From positions 62,001 to 126,000 of the forward strand of contig CAZJLR010000014.1 of NCBI GenBank assembly GCA_964546815.1: DNA of 64,000 bases. The letters are read 5' to 3'. The translations under genes were made by a program, and so were the position numbers. The notes beneath the pieces are model-generated. The model saw nothing but the letters and a program-made list of their open reading frames with translations, was not told where the DNA came from and did not search any database. The DNA comes from JAIEPM01 sp964546815 (lineage in GTDB: Bacteria > Cyanobacteriota > Vampirovibrionia > Obscuribacterales > Obscuribacteraceae). Each line of letters starts with the position of its first letter. The first letter of the stretch is position 1. This document shows positions 53,149-60,699 of the stretch, in pieces.

Positions 53149-54099
53149 ATGACAGCCGTTGCGAAAAGCGCCGATGCAGCAATTGCAAGAAGCGGCAACG
53201 CAGCGCTTTTTAGAATCGCACTGATTGAACTTGCCATTGTTATGGCTGCACTAGTTTTCGTGCGCAAAGAAGTTTATACCTCGGGGCAATTCAAAGCGCT
53301 GATTTTCTGCTGGCAAGAATATGTTCTGCTCGTGCTGGTTTTGCTGGATGGATTTATGCGAGGCTTTTTAATTAGCAAAGGACGAAACTCAAGCCCTCTG
53401 AGGAACCGCACACTCGCAGCAGTTCTTGGTGTCGCATTGTTTTTGTTTGTGGCATGTTCTTCCTTATGCGACAAACTAAATGTGGCTTGTTTTCATTTCG
53501 ACTGGTATAGAAACCTTGGTTTAAGTGTTTTGGCAAGCGGGCTTGCACTCGCATATTGGACAGAAAGAACAAGACCACCTCAACTTGTTTTGAAAGAAAA
53601 AGCTATAACTGTTCTGAGCGACCCCGAGAAAAACCAACCAAACGCAAGCACCACAGGCAGTGCTGACGGAGATTATCCTCACGTAGTAAGAGCTGCCGAT
53701 TGGGTTGAAACTGCAGATCAGGTGCCGAGCGAAGAATTCGCGAAAGCCGCGGGTTCAACAGATTCAATTGAACGCTTAATAGATGAAAGAGAGCCCAAGG
53801 GAGACGACGATGAACCTGCAGAATCCACTTCCATTACCGAACAAGAAAGCTCCACTAACATCAATATAATTGGACCGTGGAAATGGATTCGATACCCAGA
53901 CCGTACTTCAATATTGATCGAATTAATTGGCATCTCACTAACCCTTTCTGCATGGATGCCTCTGCTGACTTTACCCGGACTCTTGATTTTGTTCAAATGG
54001 GAAACAGCCGACATCGAAGAATCACGCGTTGCGGAGCTTGGCGAAAGCTATAGGAAATACAAAAAGAGAACATGGTTCCTGATCCCATTCTTGTATTAA
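53149..54099 (+). CDS. Isoprenylcysteine carboxylmethyltransferase-like membrane protein
   Basis: 316 residues. About six hydrophobic helices in two groups (30-160 and 240-290), split by a polar insert of roughly 90 residues (about 145-235; ENQPNASTTGS... to TNINIIGPWKW). The C-terminus (LTLPGLLILFKWETADIEESRVAELGESYRKYKKRTWFLIPFLY) matches the ICMT/PEMT-like signature ExxxxxxFGxxYxxYxxxTxRFIP. Bacterial members methylate phospholipids or unknown substrates in the membrane. The start is two bases after the ruvA stop, so they are probably cotranscribed. Substrate is unknown and the polar insert is unusual. Confidence 0.82.
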   Translation: MTAVAKSADAAIARSGNAALFRIALIELAIVMAALVFVRKEVYTSGQFKALIFCWQEYVLLVLVLLDGFMRGFLISKGRNSSPLRNRTLAAVLGVALFLFVACSSLCDKLNVACFHFDWYRNLGLSVLASGLALAYWTERTRPPQLVLKEKAITVLSDPEKNQPNASTTGSADGDYPHVVRAADWVETADQVPSEEFAKAAGSTDSIERLIDEREPKGDDDEPAESTSITEQESSTNINIIGPWKWIRYPDRTSILIELIGISLTLSAWMPLLTLPGLLILFKWETADIEESRVAELGESYRKYKKRTWFLIPFLY

Positions 54100-54127
54100 T
54101 AACAAGCAGCATCAATCGTAAGAATCT

Positions 54128-54973
54128 TCATTTTCCTGCTGTTTTCTTCTGGAATGGATCCCGCCAAGACCATGGCAAATCAATGTAGTACATCTTAAAA
54201 GGTTCAATAATAATCACAGACTTTTTCGCGAATAAAACAACAGCCAAATCTGGCAAGATTTCCTTTGGCAGCTCCCTCAACTGTTTTTCGTGGATAAAAA
54301 CAAACATCTTTGTGTCATGTGAACCGATTACCGACAATTGCTGTTTCTTGGTCGACAACTCCCAAGAATCTGGTGAAACAGGCTTCGCAATAAGAGAGCT
54401 ATCAAGATCCCAACTGTATCCTCCACGTGTTTCGAAAGCAACCATAGGATCGTGTGAACCTGTATAACCAAGCTTGTCCAGTGCTCTAAGTAATTTCTGG
54501 GGCTCAACTAATTCCGGCGAATCTCGTATTTCCTTTTCCGTCCGTACTAACAATCCAAAGCTGAGAGCCTCGTTCTTATCGTGGCGCCCGGCGGCTATGG
54601 AGGAATCCAATACTGCTACTAAATCATCGTTTTGCAACATACTATCCAAGTAACCGCATTTTTGGCTTAGCTGTTTGCCGTTGGCAAACTCTACTGACAC
54701 GTTGTAATCAGCGTCCCCTCCGATAGGAATGCCGAATGATTTACTAATGGCTCCGGAAGGAAGATTGTGTATCTTAAAGCTGCGCCCCCGAACCTCGATT
54801 GTCGCGTCGCGAATGGTCATTGACGATAGGTTTTTCATTGAAACTTTGGCAGAGGAGGGAAGACTAAATATGATCGCTCTGACGACCAGTAAACATAAAA
54901 AAGCGACAAAGAATTTCAGTGCTAGACTCAAGGTTAGCTTCAGATGATCGTTCTTCTTTTCAGATGTTGCCAT
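54128..54973 (-). CDS. Membrane-anchored protein of unknown function
   Basis: 281 residues from the ATG at 54973; a longer frame to 55111 adds 46 residues that look non-native. One transmembrane helix near residues 15-37 (LALKFFVAFLCLLVVRAIIF), then an extracytoplasmic region: a beta-rich first half (SMKNLSSMTIRDATIEVRGRSFKIHNLPSGAISKSFGIPIGGDADYNVSVEF) that might be an Ig-like or EF-type sandwich, and a second half with FETRGGYSWDLDSSLIAKP and FKMYYIDLPWSWRDPF. No family recognised. The first half resembles small conserved domains that sense or bind ligands, but I make no call. Confidence 0.7.
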   Translation of the reverse strand: MATSEKKNDHLKLTLSLALKFFVAFLCLLVVRAIIFSLPSSAKVSMKNLSSMTIRDATIEVRGRSFKIHNLPSGAISKSFGIPIGGDADYNVSVEFANGKQLSQKCGYLDSMLQNDDLVAVLDSSIAAGRHDKNEALSFGLLVRTEKEIRDSPELVEPQKLLRALDKLGYTGSHDPMVAFETRGGYSWDLDSSLIAKPVSPDSWELSTKKQQLSVIGSHDTKMFVFIHEKQLRELPKEILPDLAVVLFAKKSVIIIEPFKMYYIDLPWSWRDPFQKKTAGK

Positions 54974-55292
54974 TGGCTGATTGTAGTGCAAATATTGTCG
55001 TAATAATTCGATGTCCGTAAAAGCATTTCTTTGCAGGCGTTTATGGCGCCTAGAATCACCGAATGAAACATATGTGCAATTATAAGACACACTTCGCCCT
55101 GACCTCAGCATTTTGCAGCATCGTGTTAGACAACATCACATCGTTCGGTAAGCAGGGTGGTCAGCACATGTGGTCTGCTGATTCACACAAGCCCGTGAGC
55201 AATCGGGCGAGCGCTCAAGTCGCAAGGTTCACATATATTGGCTCTGAGCGTTTCATAAATCTATGGATCTGCAAAGGTAAACGCTTTGGCAA

Positions 55293-55826
55293 CTAAGGCT
55301 GCTTGTTCTTCTCGTCCCAGACCATGGGTTCCCACAATGCGACTTTATTGCCTTCAACATCGAGTATCTCAAGGAATTTTCCATTCTCGTGGCATTCTGG
55401 GCCTTTAACGATGGTGACTTGATTTTGCTTGAGCTGAGCCACCATTTCATCCATATTATCGACGCGATAATTAATCACGAAGTTCGATTGACTCGGCTCG
55501 TAAAAATCAGAGTCTTTTCCGGTGACCCTCCATGCAGTGCCCATACCTTTCGCAGATTGATCGCCACCACCTCTAAGTACCGCACCACCCCAGGGTTCAA
55601 CAGGCATTCCCAAGTTCTTCTGATACCATTCAGCAAGCGCCTTAGGGTCTTTTTGCGACTTGAAAAATACACCGCCAATTCCAGTAATTTTTGCCATGTG
55701 TTTACCCTTTGTTGATTTATCAATTGTGCTCGTCTGAGTTTCATCAGCTGCAAAGGCTACGGGAGAAACTATTCCAATGCTCAACGCAACAGCCGATATC
55801 GTTAGAAACTCTCTCATTAAAACCAT
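55293..55826 (-). CDS. Secreted VOC/glyoxalase-fold protein
   Basis: 177 residues from the ATG at 55826, five bases after AAGGAG. Signal peptide ends PVAFAAD. One VOC domain: ITGIGGVFFKSQKDPKALAEWYQKNLGMPVEPWGGAVLRG, FVINYRVDNMDEMVAQLKQNQV, and FLEILDVEGNKVALWEP with the terminal Glu metal ligand. The fold binds a divalent metal and catalyses reactions on vicinal oxygens, or binds drugs. It is the single-domain, exported relative of the two-domain protein at 57259-58221. Confidence 0.88.
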   Translation of the reverse strand: MVLMREFLTISAVALSIGIVSPVAFAADETQTSTIDKSTKGKHMAKITGIGGVFFKSQKDPKALAEWYQKNLGMPVEPWGGAVLRGGGDQSAKGMGTAWRVTGKDSDFYEPSQSNFVINYRVDNMDEMVAQLKQNQVTIVKGPECHENGKFLEILDVEGNKVALWEPMVWDEKNKQP

Positions 55827-56168
55827 GATGTCTCCTTCGCGCATTACAAGTATTGAAAGAGAGGTAATGGAGTGATAATAGTCTCAATAATTGGCAAACG
55901 TTTGGCAATTATGCTCAAACAGTTTAACTTCTGCAGCCGTTTGATTTCAGCAAAAACGCGATGCAAAATTCGCAAGGCTGAGCTTGTGACCCGGTAACAA
56001 TAGTTTCACGAAGCAAACATACAATTTCCCCAGGGTTATCAAAAACGGTGTCGGCTGATCGCGGGTATACAATCTAACTATTCTGCGTTTAAGGGGAACG
56101 CTGCCCGATCACGTCCGTGATTTTGGCTCTTCTCTGTAACCGGAGGCTTGTTCACCAGAGGAGCCTTC
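55827..56168. other. Intergenic region upstream of the small unknown gene
   Basis: 342 bases between divergent genes. It contains a perfect 6-bp hairpin ATCACG-TC-CGTGAT near 56107-56120 followed by TTTT, and nothing else I can support. Confidence 0.4.
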
Positions 56169-56522
56169 ATGGTCGATTCATTAGAGCGTGGTTCAACTCA
56201 AGCTACCGGGCAGCCCCCGCTCAATCTTGGAGATTTCACCAGATTAGACGAAAAGGTATTTAACAAGCTGGCACATAGCGATATTCCGTCTGATCTGGAC
56301 TCGATCAGCAGTCCATATGCTTCCGACAAGCGAGGTCAAAAGGATGAGCGAAGCGAGACCTCGCAAGCAGCGGCAACAAAAGACGGCAAAGAAAAGCAAA
56401 CCGACATTGGTATTAGATCGCCCAGAGCCTCCCATTATCGCCCAGGCAGCTTCGGAGTAGCACTTAATAACGATCGTCGTGAAGCTGGATATCTTGAACA
56501 ACCTTGCCAGTGTGCTTACTAA
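56169..56522 (+). CDS. Small unknown protein, antisense-overlapped at its end
   Basis: 117 residues from the ATG at 56169, five bases after AGAGGAG (a TTG at 56148 is upstream). It is polar and probably largely disordered (SDKRGQKDERSETSQAAATKDGKEKQTDIGIRSPRASHYRPG), with a short N-terminal amphipathic stretch (LGDFTRLDEKVFNKLAHSDI). The last 59 bases overlap the end of the convergent gene at 56464-57126. The strong ribosome site favours a real gene; composition alone would not. No function proposed. Confidence 0.55.
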   Translation: MVDSLERGSTQATGQPPLNLGDFTRLDEKVFNKLAHSDIPSDLDSISSPYASDKRGQKDERSETSQAAATKDGKEKQTDIGIRSPRASHYRPGSFGVALNNDRREAGYLEQPCQCAY

Positions 56523-57126
56523 CAGCTGAGAAACCGAGAACGTGCTTGTCGTTAGTATTTAAATCGAAGCGATAAGGGCAATGTTTGTCTTGATTAGCCT
56601 TTTCAGCAAAGGCTTTCATTATGTGATCGCGTTGAGTTTTAGATGCTTCGTCCGGACAGGTCCAAATTGAAGAGTCCATAAAATGATTTTGCAATTTGCC
56701 CAGGTTATTATGCAAATCTCCAAGCTGTCCATATAGCCCATCAGCTCTGTTTCTCTCTTCTTGAGTGTAATTAATTGGCTTCAATGCACTCAGGTCTTTC
56801 ATGTCATTTGTGCACGCCCAAGAATCTTTGAAACCGCGTGAAGTGCCTATTTGCACATGATCCCTATTGTGGTTGCCGTAAGGATCGGTGAATTCAATAA
56901 AAGCTTTCTTGTGGTGATCATGACTTTCCTTGGAAAGACTTTCCAAAAATGTTTGCTCTACTTCCGACTTGAGTTGCGTCTGGTATTTCAAATCATCATT
57001 ACGATCGATTTTTTGAAGATCTTTCCAGACTGCTTGTGATAATGCTTGCGGGTCGTTGCCGTATTTTTGGTAAATATCATGTGCATGCTGTTGCTCGCTA
57101 GCTTTCAATTCTCTTTCGGTGCTCAT
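56464..57126 (-). CDS. Soluble protein of unknown function
   Basis: 220 residues from the ATG at 57126, seven bases after GAGGG. Helical first half (ERELKASEQQHAHDIYQKYGNDPQALSQAVWKDLQKID), then AFIEFTDPYGNHNRDHVQIGTSRGF and SALKPINYTQEERNRADGLYGQLGDLHNNLGKLQNHF, with three scattered Cys. It contains many His (HDHHKK) but no recognisable metal site. It lies between two VOC genes on the same strand. Family unknown. Confidence 0.7.
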   Translation of the reverse strand: MSTERELKASEQQHAHDIYQKYGNDPQALSQAVWKDLQKIDRNDDLKYQTQLKSEVEQTFLESLSKESHDHHKKAFIEFTDPYGNHNRDHVQIGTSRGFKDSWACTNDMKDLSALKPINYTQEERNRADGLYGQLGDLHNNLGKLQNHFMDSSIWTCPDEASKTQRDHIMKAFAEKANQDKHCPYRFDLNTNDKHVLGFSAVSKHTGKVVQDIQLHDDRY

Positions 57127-57258
57127 TGTCATTCCCTCGCCCACTCATGCAATAAGCATAGGAGAACGTAGAGAACATCCTGGGTCATACTTGTGACCGT
57201 TTTGGGTCTTCAAATGAAATCTTCAGAAAATTCGAGCCCTGCCAATCGGTGATTGATG

Positions 57259-58221
57259 CTATTCCTTTGGGCACTCCAGATTGCGATGAGGCTCCCATAA
57301 TTCGACTTTGTGGTTTTCGGGGTCCATTACCCAGAGGAATTTTCCATTAGACCAACACTGAGGTCCTTCCACAATTGCTTCAGGTTTAGTTTTCTTGAGT
57401 CTCTCGTAGATTTCATCGACATTGTCTACGCGATAATCAATCATGAAATCAGCATTGCCGGGCGCAAACCATTCTGCAGTTTGCTCTCTGGCATCCCAGG
57501 CAGTGACGCCACCATCATCAGCTTTGTCGTCAGAATGATTAAAGATGGCGCGACGATGGTCTGCTGTTTGCTGCGGATGTATTCCGAGATTCTGTTCATA
57601 CCAATTTTCCAACGCGGTCATATCGCCACGCACTTCAAAAGCCACGCCACCAACTTCGGTGACCTTACCAGTAGTGTTGTCTTGGGTGGATGAAATCTGC
57701 TCAGGCTCCCAAAGTTCAATTTTGTGTCCAGCGGGGTCCATGACGAAGAGTGATTTGCCACCTTTATCGCTGGGCTTCGGCTCTTGCACAATCGTTTCGT
57801 TATTGTTTTTGAGCCTCTGAAAAATTTTCTCAAGGTTGTCTACTCGATAATTGACCATGTAATCAAATTTGCTGGGTGCAAACGCTTCTGATGCTTTCGC
57901 AGGGGAGAGAGGCTCCCAGTAAGTGACTCCACCGTCGGCGCCTTTGTCGTCAGCCCACCTTAAAATCGCAAAGCCTGATTCTTCCCCCTGATGTTTAGCA
58001 AATAAGTGTATTCCTAAATTTTTCTCGTACCAATCATCGAGGGCTTTTGCATCGCCATCTGATTTGAAAAACATTCCACCAATTCCTGTGGCTCTTGCAT
58101 TGCTGTTTTGCCCAGGCGCAGCAGTGCAATCATGGACACAGTCCAGCAAGTTTTGCGCAGCTTGATTGTCGTTCTCTTTGCCGCCTAAGGACTCTTTGGC
58201 TTCAAGCTCATTTGGTTGCAT
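57259..58221 (-). CDS. Two-domain VOC/glyoxalase protein
   Basis: 320 residues, ATG after GAGGATCTT; no signal peptide. Two tandem VOC domains: about 45-170 (GIGGMFFKSDGDAKALDDWYEKNLGIHLF...FDYMVNYRVDNLEKIF...SLFVMDPAGHKIELWEP) and 190-315 (EVGGVAFEVRGDMTALENWYEQNLGIHPQ...FMIDYRVDNVDEIY...FLWVMDPENHKVELWEP). Each ends with the metal-ligand Glu of xxELWEP. The tandem arose by duplication and is closely related to the exported single-domain protein at 55293-55826. Members include glyoxalase I, dioxygenases and antibiotic-binding proteins, so the substrate is open. Confidence 0.92.
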   Translation of the reverse strand: MQPNELEAKESLGGKENDNQAAQNLLDCVHDCTAAPGQNSNARATGIGGMFFKSDGDAKALDDWYEKNLGIHLFAKHQGEESGFAILRWADDKGADGGVTYWEPLSPAKASEAFAPSKFDYMVNYRVDNLEKIFQRLKNNNETIVQEPKPSDKGGKSLFVMDPAGHKIELWEPEQISSTQDNTTGKVTEVGGVAFEVRGDMTALENWYEQNLGIHPQQTADHRRAIFNHSDDKADDGGVTAWDAREQTAEWFAPGNADFMIDYRVDNVDEIYERLKKTKPEAIVEGPQCWSNGKFLWVMDPENHKVELWEPHRNLECPKE

Positions 58222-58690
58222 AAGATCCTCATTCTGAGTATTGGCACAGAATTATCATCGAGGGGCTCAGTTGGCAAACGCTGGGCAAACAGGCTGTGGA
58301 ATTACGCACGAATTTCGACCATTTCAGGCTGCTCTTCGCTTAATTTGATCTAAGTTGCATTGCAAAAACCAGTTGTTCAAGCGCATCCCGCTTGATTAAC
58401 GGAAAAGATTAAACGCTGTAAAGCACGCCCAGTGAGCATTACCTAATTTAATGAAGGGTTGTCAAGTCATTTACATCTTGGCGAGTCCGGCAAATACTGT
58501 AAACAGCTGAAATGCGTTACCGGGAAGCAAGGGAGCCATCCCCGAGGGAACGCACAAAAGTACGAGACCTGAGTGGTTTGGCGGGGAAGTTGATTTATCT
58601 TCCTTCCTGTTTCAAAAAAATCGAGATTCACCTGCTTAGCTCACAAAACGAGCGGCAACGGTAACACAACGAATGGAGGATACAAAGCTA
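58222..58690. other. Long intergenic region with possible structured leader
   Basis: 469 bases without a gene. The right part (about 58480-58600) has nested pairing: CTGT-AA-ACAG; GCGTTaCC pairing with GGgAACGC; inside it GGGA-GCCA-TCCC. The 3' side carries GGGAAG and GAGACCTG, short words also found in cobalamin riboswitches, but the 5' conserved box of that class is missing. See findings. Confidence 0.4.
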
Positions 58691-58891
58691 ATGGACGACA
58701 TGGAATTGACAGCCGACGAAAGAAGGTGCCTGAGAATGTGGTTCCGTCAAGCGATTGCTCATGTGGAAATGGAAGAAGCAAAGAAAGCTCTTCTAGCCGA
58801 GCACTCAAGCTCCCCAAATGCGCACACGCGCTATGCAGGACGCCGCCCACGCCGCAGCAGACTTGGCGCCATCGTCAAACAAATGGCGTAA
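58691..58891 (+). CDS. Small basic protein of unknown function
   Basis: 66 residues from the ATG at 58691 (GGAGG 11 bases before it, in a run TGGAGGATAC), with an upstream ATG at 58673 as alternative. Acidic N-terminal helix (MDDMELTADERRCLRMWFRQAIAHVEMEEAKKALLAEH) and basic tail (RYAGRRPRRSRLGAIVKQMA), which could bind nucleic acid. It has a terminator directly behind it, which supports expression as a single gene. Family unknown. Confidence 0.55.
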   Translation: MDDMELTADERRCLRMWFRQAIAHVEMEEAKKALLAEHSSSPNAHTRYAGRRPRRSRLGAIVKQMA

Positions 58892-58908
58892 GCGATTCGC
58901 AATTTTCG

Positions 58909-58943
58909 AAAAAGGACGAGCAATATTTTTGTTCGTCCTTTTT
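58909..58943. terminator. Bidirectional terminator
   Basis: AAAAAGGACGA pairs perfectly with TCGTCCTTTTT around a 13-base loop, with T- and A-runs on either side, between the end of the small gene (+) and the end of the TonB-like gene (-). It is the best rho-independent terminator in the window. Confidence 0.9.
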
Positions 58944-59788
58944 TATTGCTGTGGCTCTTCTTGCTGAGCAGGCGGATTTGCCGAAGTAATTATTTGGGTT
59001 ACGCTCTTTCTGCCTGACTCAACTCGAAATTTGAAATTGAAACCACGATTCATCTGGTCTGGGGTTCCCGTTTCCATTTTTTTCAGCAAAGCTGCGGCAC
59101 GGTCAATTGACTTGTCGAAATGTTTGTTTCCCGATGAATGAGAGAATTCGACCTGGGCAATTTGCCCCCTGGCACCAACTAAGATGTTCACCTCTGCTTC
59201 GAGCGTCTTCTTCAACTTGGGCGGCGGCGTCCAATTTCTGTCTAAAGACAAAGCCATTTTGTCACCATATGCTTCGAGTAGAGCAACTCTATCTTGCTCG
59301 GGCGCAGCTACTTCTGTTGTCGGTGGGGCAGTAACCGGCTCAGGATGCTGCGAATGACTTGCCACACGCACGAAGATCCAAAATCCAACAACGAAAATGA
59401 TAAAACCAAGCGGCAAAGCCCAGGTCATCATATGACCTGCAAAGCCACCAAACATACGTTGTACTTTTATTCCACCTAGTTGCTTTTGCAATTGAGCAGA
59501 TCGAAAACCGAGATGCGGAATTATTGATGTGTCGCTAAAAAGAATGCGCGTTCCAGATGCCTGGTGATTGAAAACAATTTTGTCTGAGTCAGAGCCGCCG
59601 ATAGTTATGTCAAATGCATCAAGGGAAGTGCTAAAGGGTTGAAATTCTTGATTGCTATATACAACGTGCATCGAGTTGCCTTCGAAGCTGCACTCAACAG
59701 GTTGCGCATCTCCAGAACCGGCATTGTATGCACGTCCTAAAAACGTTTCGCTTCCTGTAAGGCGTCCGTCGGCGCTGTAGTTTGACAT
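58943..59788 (-). CDS. TonB-like protein with an M48-type N-terminal domain
   Basis: 281 residues from the ATG at 59788; the open frame extends further but runs into the divergent gene. Residues 10-100 (FLGRAYNAGSGDAQPVECSFEGNSMHVVYS..IGGSDSDKIVFNHQASGTRILFSD) resemble the N-terminal domain (DUF7092 type) of the M48 peptidase at 60700. A single transmembrane helix at about 121-143, a Pro/Ala-rich stretch, then a TonB C-terminal domain (about 170-257: SLDRNWTPPPKLKKTLEAEVNILVGARGQIAQVEFSHSSGNKHFDKSIDRAAALL). The TonB domain transmits energy to outer-membrane receptors; here the cytoplasmic domain is unusual. No ExbB/D is nearby. Confidence 0.85.
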   Translation of the reverse strand: MSNYSADGRLTGSETFLGRAYNAGSGDAQPVECSFEGNSMHVVYSNQEFQPFSTSLDAFDITIGGSDSDKIVFNHQASGTRILFSDTSIIPHLGFRSAQLQKQLGGIKVQRMFGGFAGHMMTWALPLGFIIFVVGFWIFVRVASHSQHPEPVTAPPTTEVAAPEQDRVALLEAYGDKMALSLDRNWTPPPKLKKTLEAEVNILVGARGQIAQVEFSHSSGNKHFDKSIDRAAALLKKMETGTPDQMNRGFNFKFRVESGRKSVTQIITSANPPAQQEEPQQ

Positions 59789-59979
59789 AAGCAGCTTTGA
59801 ATAACTCTTGCAATTTGAACTGGGCAACTCAGCATACTGCCCTATTAGTACCCCACAAAATTGAAACCTAATTGGCAAAACCATTAAACCAATTTGCAAG
59901 CCGATGGAATCTTGCATGCCTGTTTGAGTGTAAGCAATGTCGGGTATCAGTAACTGGGGCTGACAATACTGGAGAGACA

Positions 59980-60687
59980 ATGGAACATCAAATTTTGCAC
60001 CCGGGCTCAAACGCCGTAGTGTTTGTTTCGCTAGAAGCGGGAGAATCAGTGAAAGCCGAAGCCGGCGCCATGGTTGCCAAAAGCTCTCACGTGGAAATTC
60101 GCGGACATCTCTGGGGCGGTTTTTTCGGTGCATTCAAAAGGTCTGCGCTTGGCGGCGAAACATTTTTCTTTCAAGAATTGAAGAGCCCAGACAGAAAAGG
60201 CGAGGTGATTATCGCGCCGTCAGTGCCTGGCGATATTAAAGTTATTCCTCTTACTAGGGGCGAAGATTTCTATGTTCAAAGTGGATGCCTGCTCGCGGCA
60301 TTCGAAAATGTTGAGCTCAACACCAAGGCTCAAAAGTTGAGCGCAGGTCTTTTTTCAGGCGCAGGATTTTTCGTACTGCATTTGAAAGGTGAGGGACATT
60401 TTGTCATAAGTGCATTTGGGGCTCTCATGGAAATTCCGATTCCGGCAGATTCCAAATACATAATTGATAATGGACACGTCGTTGCATGGTCTGGAGACAC
60501 GCAATACAAAATCGTTAAGGCTGGTACAGGTTGGGTGTCTAGTGTCACCAGCGGTGAAGGATTAGCTTGCGAATTTACAGGACCAGGCAAAGTGTATGTT
60601 CAAACAAGAAATCCAAAATCATTTGGCCAATGGGTGAAAAAATTTGTACCATCGGGCGGTGGTGGCTTATTTTCTCTAATAGGCTAG
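59980..60687 (+). CDS. AIM24/TIGR00266-family protein
   Basis: 235 residues from the ATG at 59980 (GGAG five bases before); a longer frame from 59872 is rejected for lack of a ribosome site and overlap with the divergent promoter region. Landmarks of the family: VKAEAGAMVAKSSHVEI, the GGFFGAFKRSALGGETFFFQEL core, APSVPGDIKVI, QSGCLLAAFENVEL, LSAGLFSGAGFFVLHLKGEGHFVISAFG, and VQTRNPKSFGQWVKKFVPS. The family forms trimeric beta-prism assemblies and is implicated in membrane or mitochondrial organisation in yeast. Biochemistry is unknown. The M48 peptidase gene begins 12 bases after its stop. Confidence 0.93.
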   Translation: MEHQILHPGSNAVVFVSLEAGESVKAEAGAMVAKSSHVEIRGHLWGGFFGAFKRSALGGETFFFQELKSPDRKGEVIIAPSVPGDIKVIPLTRGEDFYVQSGCLLAAFENVELNTKAQKLSAGLFSGAGFFVLHLKGEGHFVISAFGALMEIPIPADSKYIIDNGHVVAWSGDTQYKIVKAGTGWVSSVTSGEGLACEFTGPGKVYVQTRNPKSFGQWVKKFVPSGGGGLFSLIG

Positions 60688-60699
60688 GAACGAGCTCTC

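Noticed and set aside
55063..55296. Plus-strand frame of 77 codons in the gap between the unknown membrane protein and the VOC gene
   Set aside because: No ribosome site, no membrane or domain signal, overlaps the start region of the neighbouring gene.
58480..58610. Possible small SRP RNA (CCGGGAAGCAAGGGAGCC looks similar to its apical loop)
   Set aside because: The invariant loop words of SRP RNA do not match in order, and the long helix expected around them is absent.
59789..60133. N-terminal extension of the TonB-like protein
   Set aside because: It would run antisense through the AIM24 start; residues are atypical and the domain begins after 59788.
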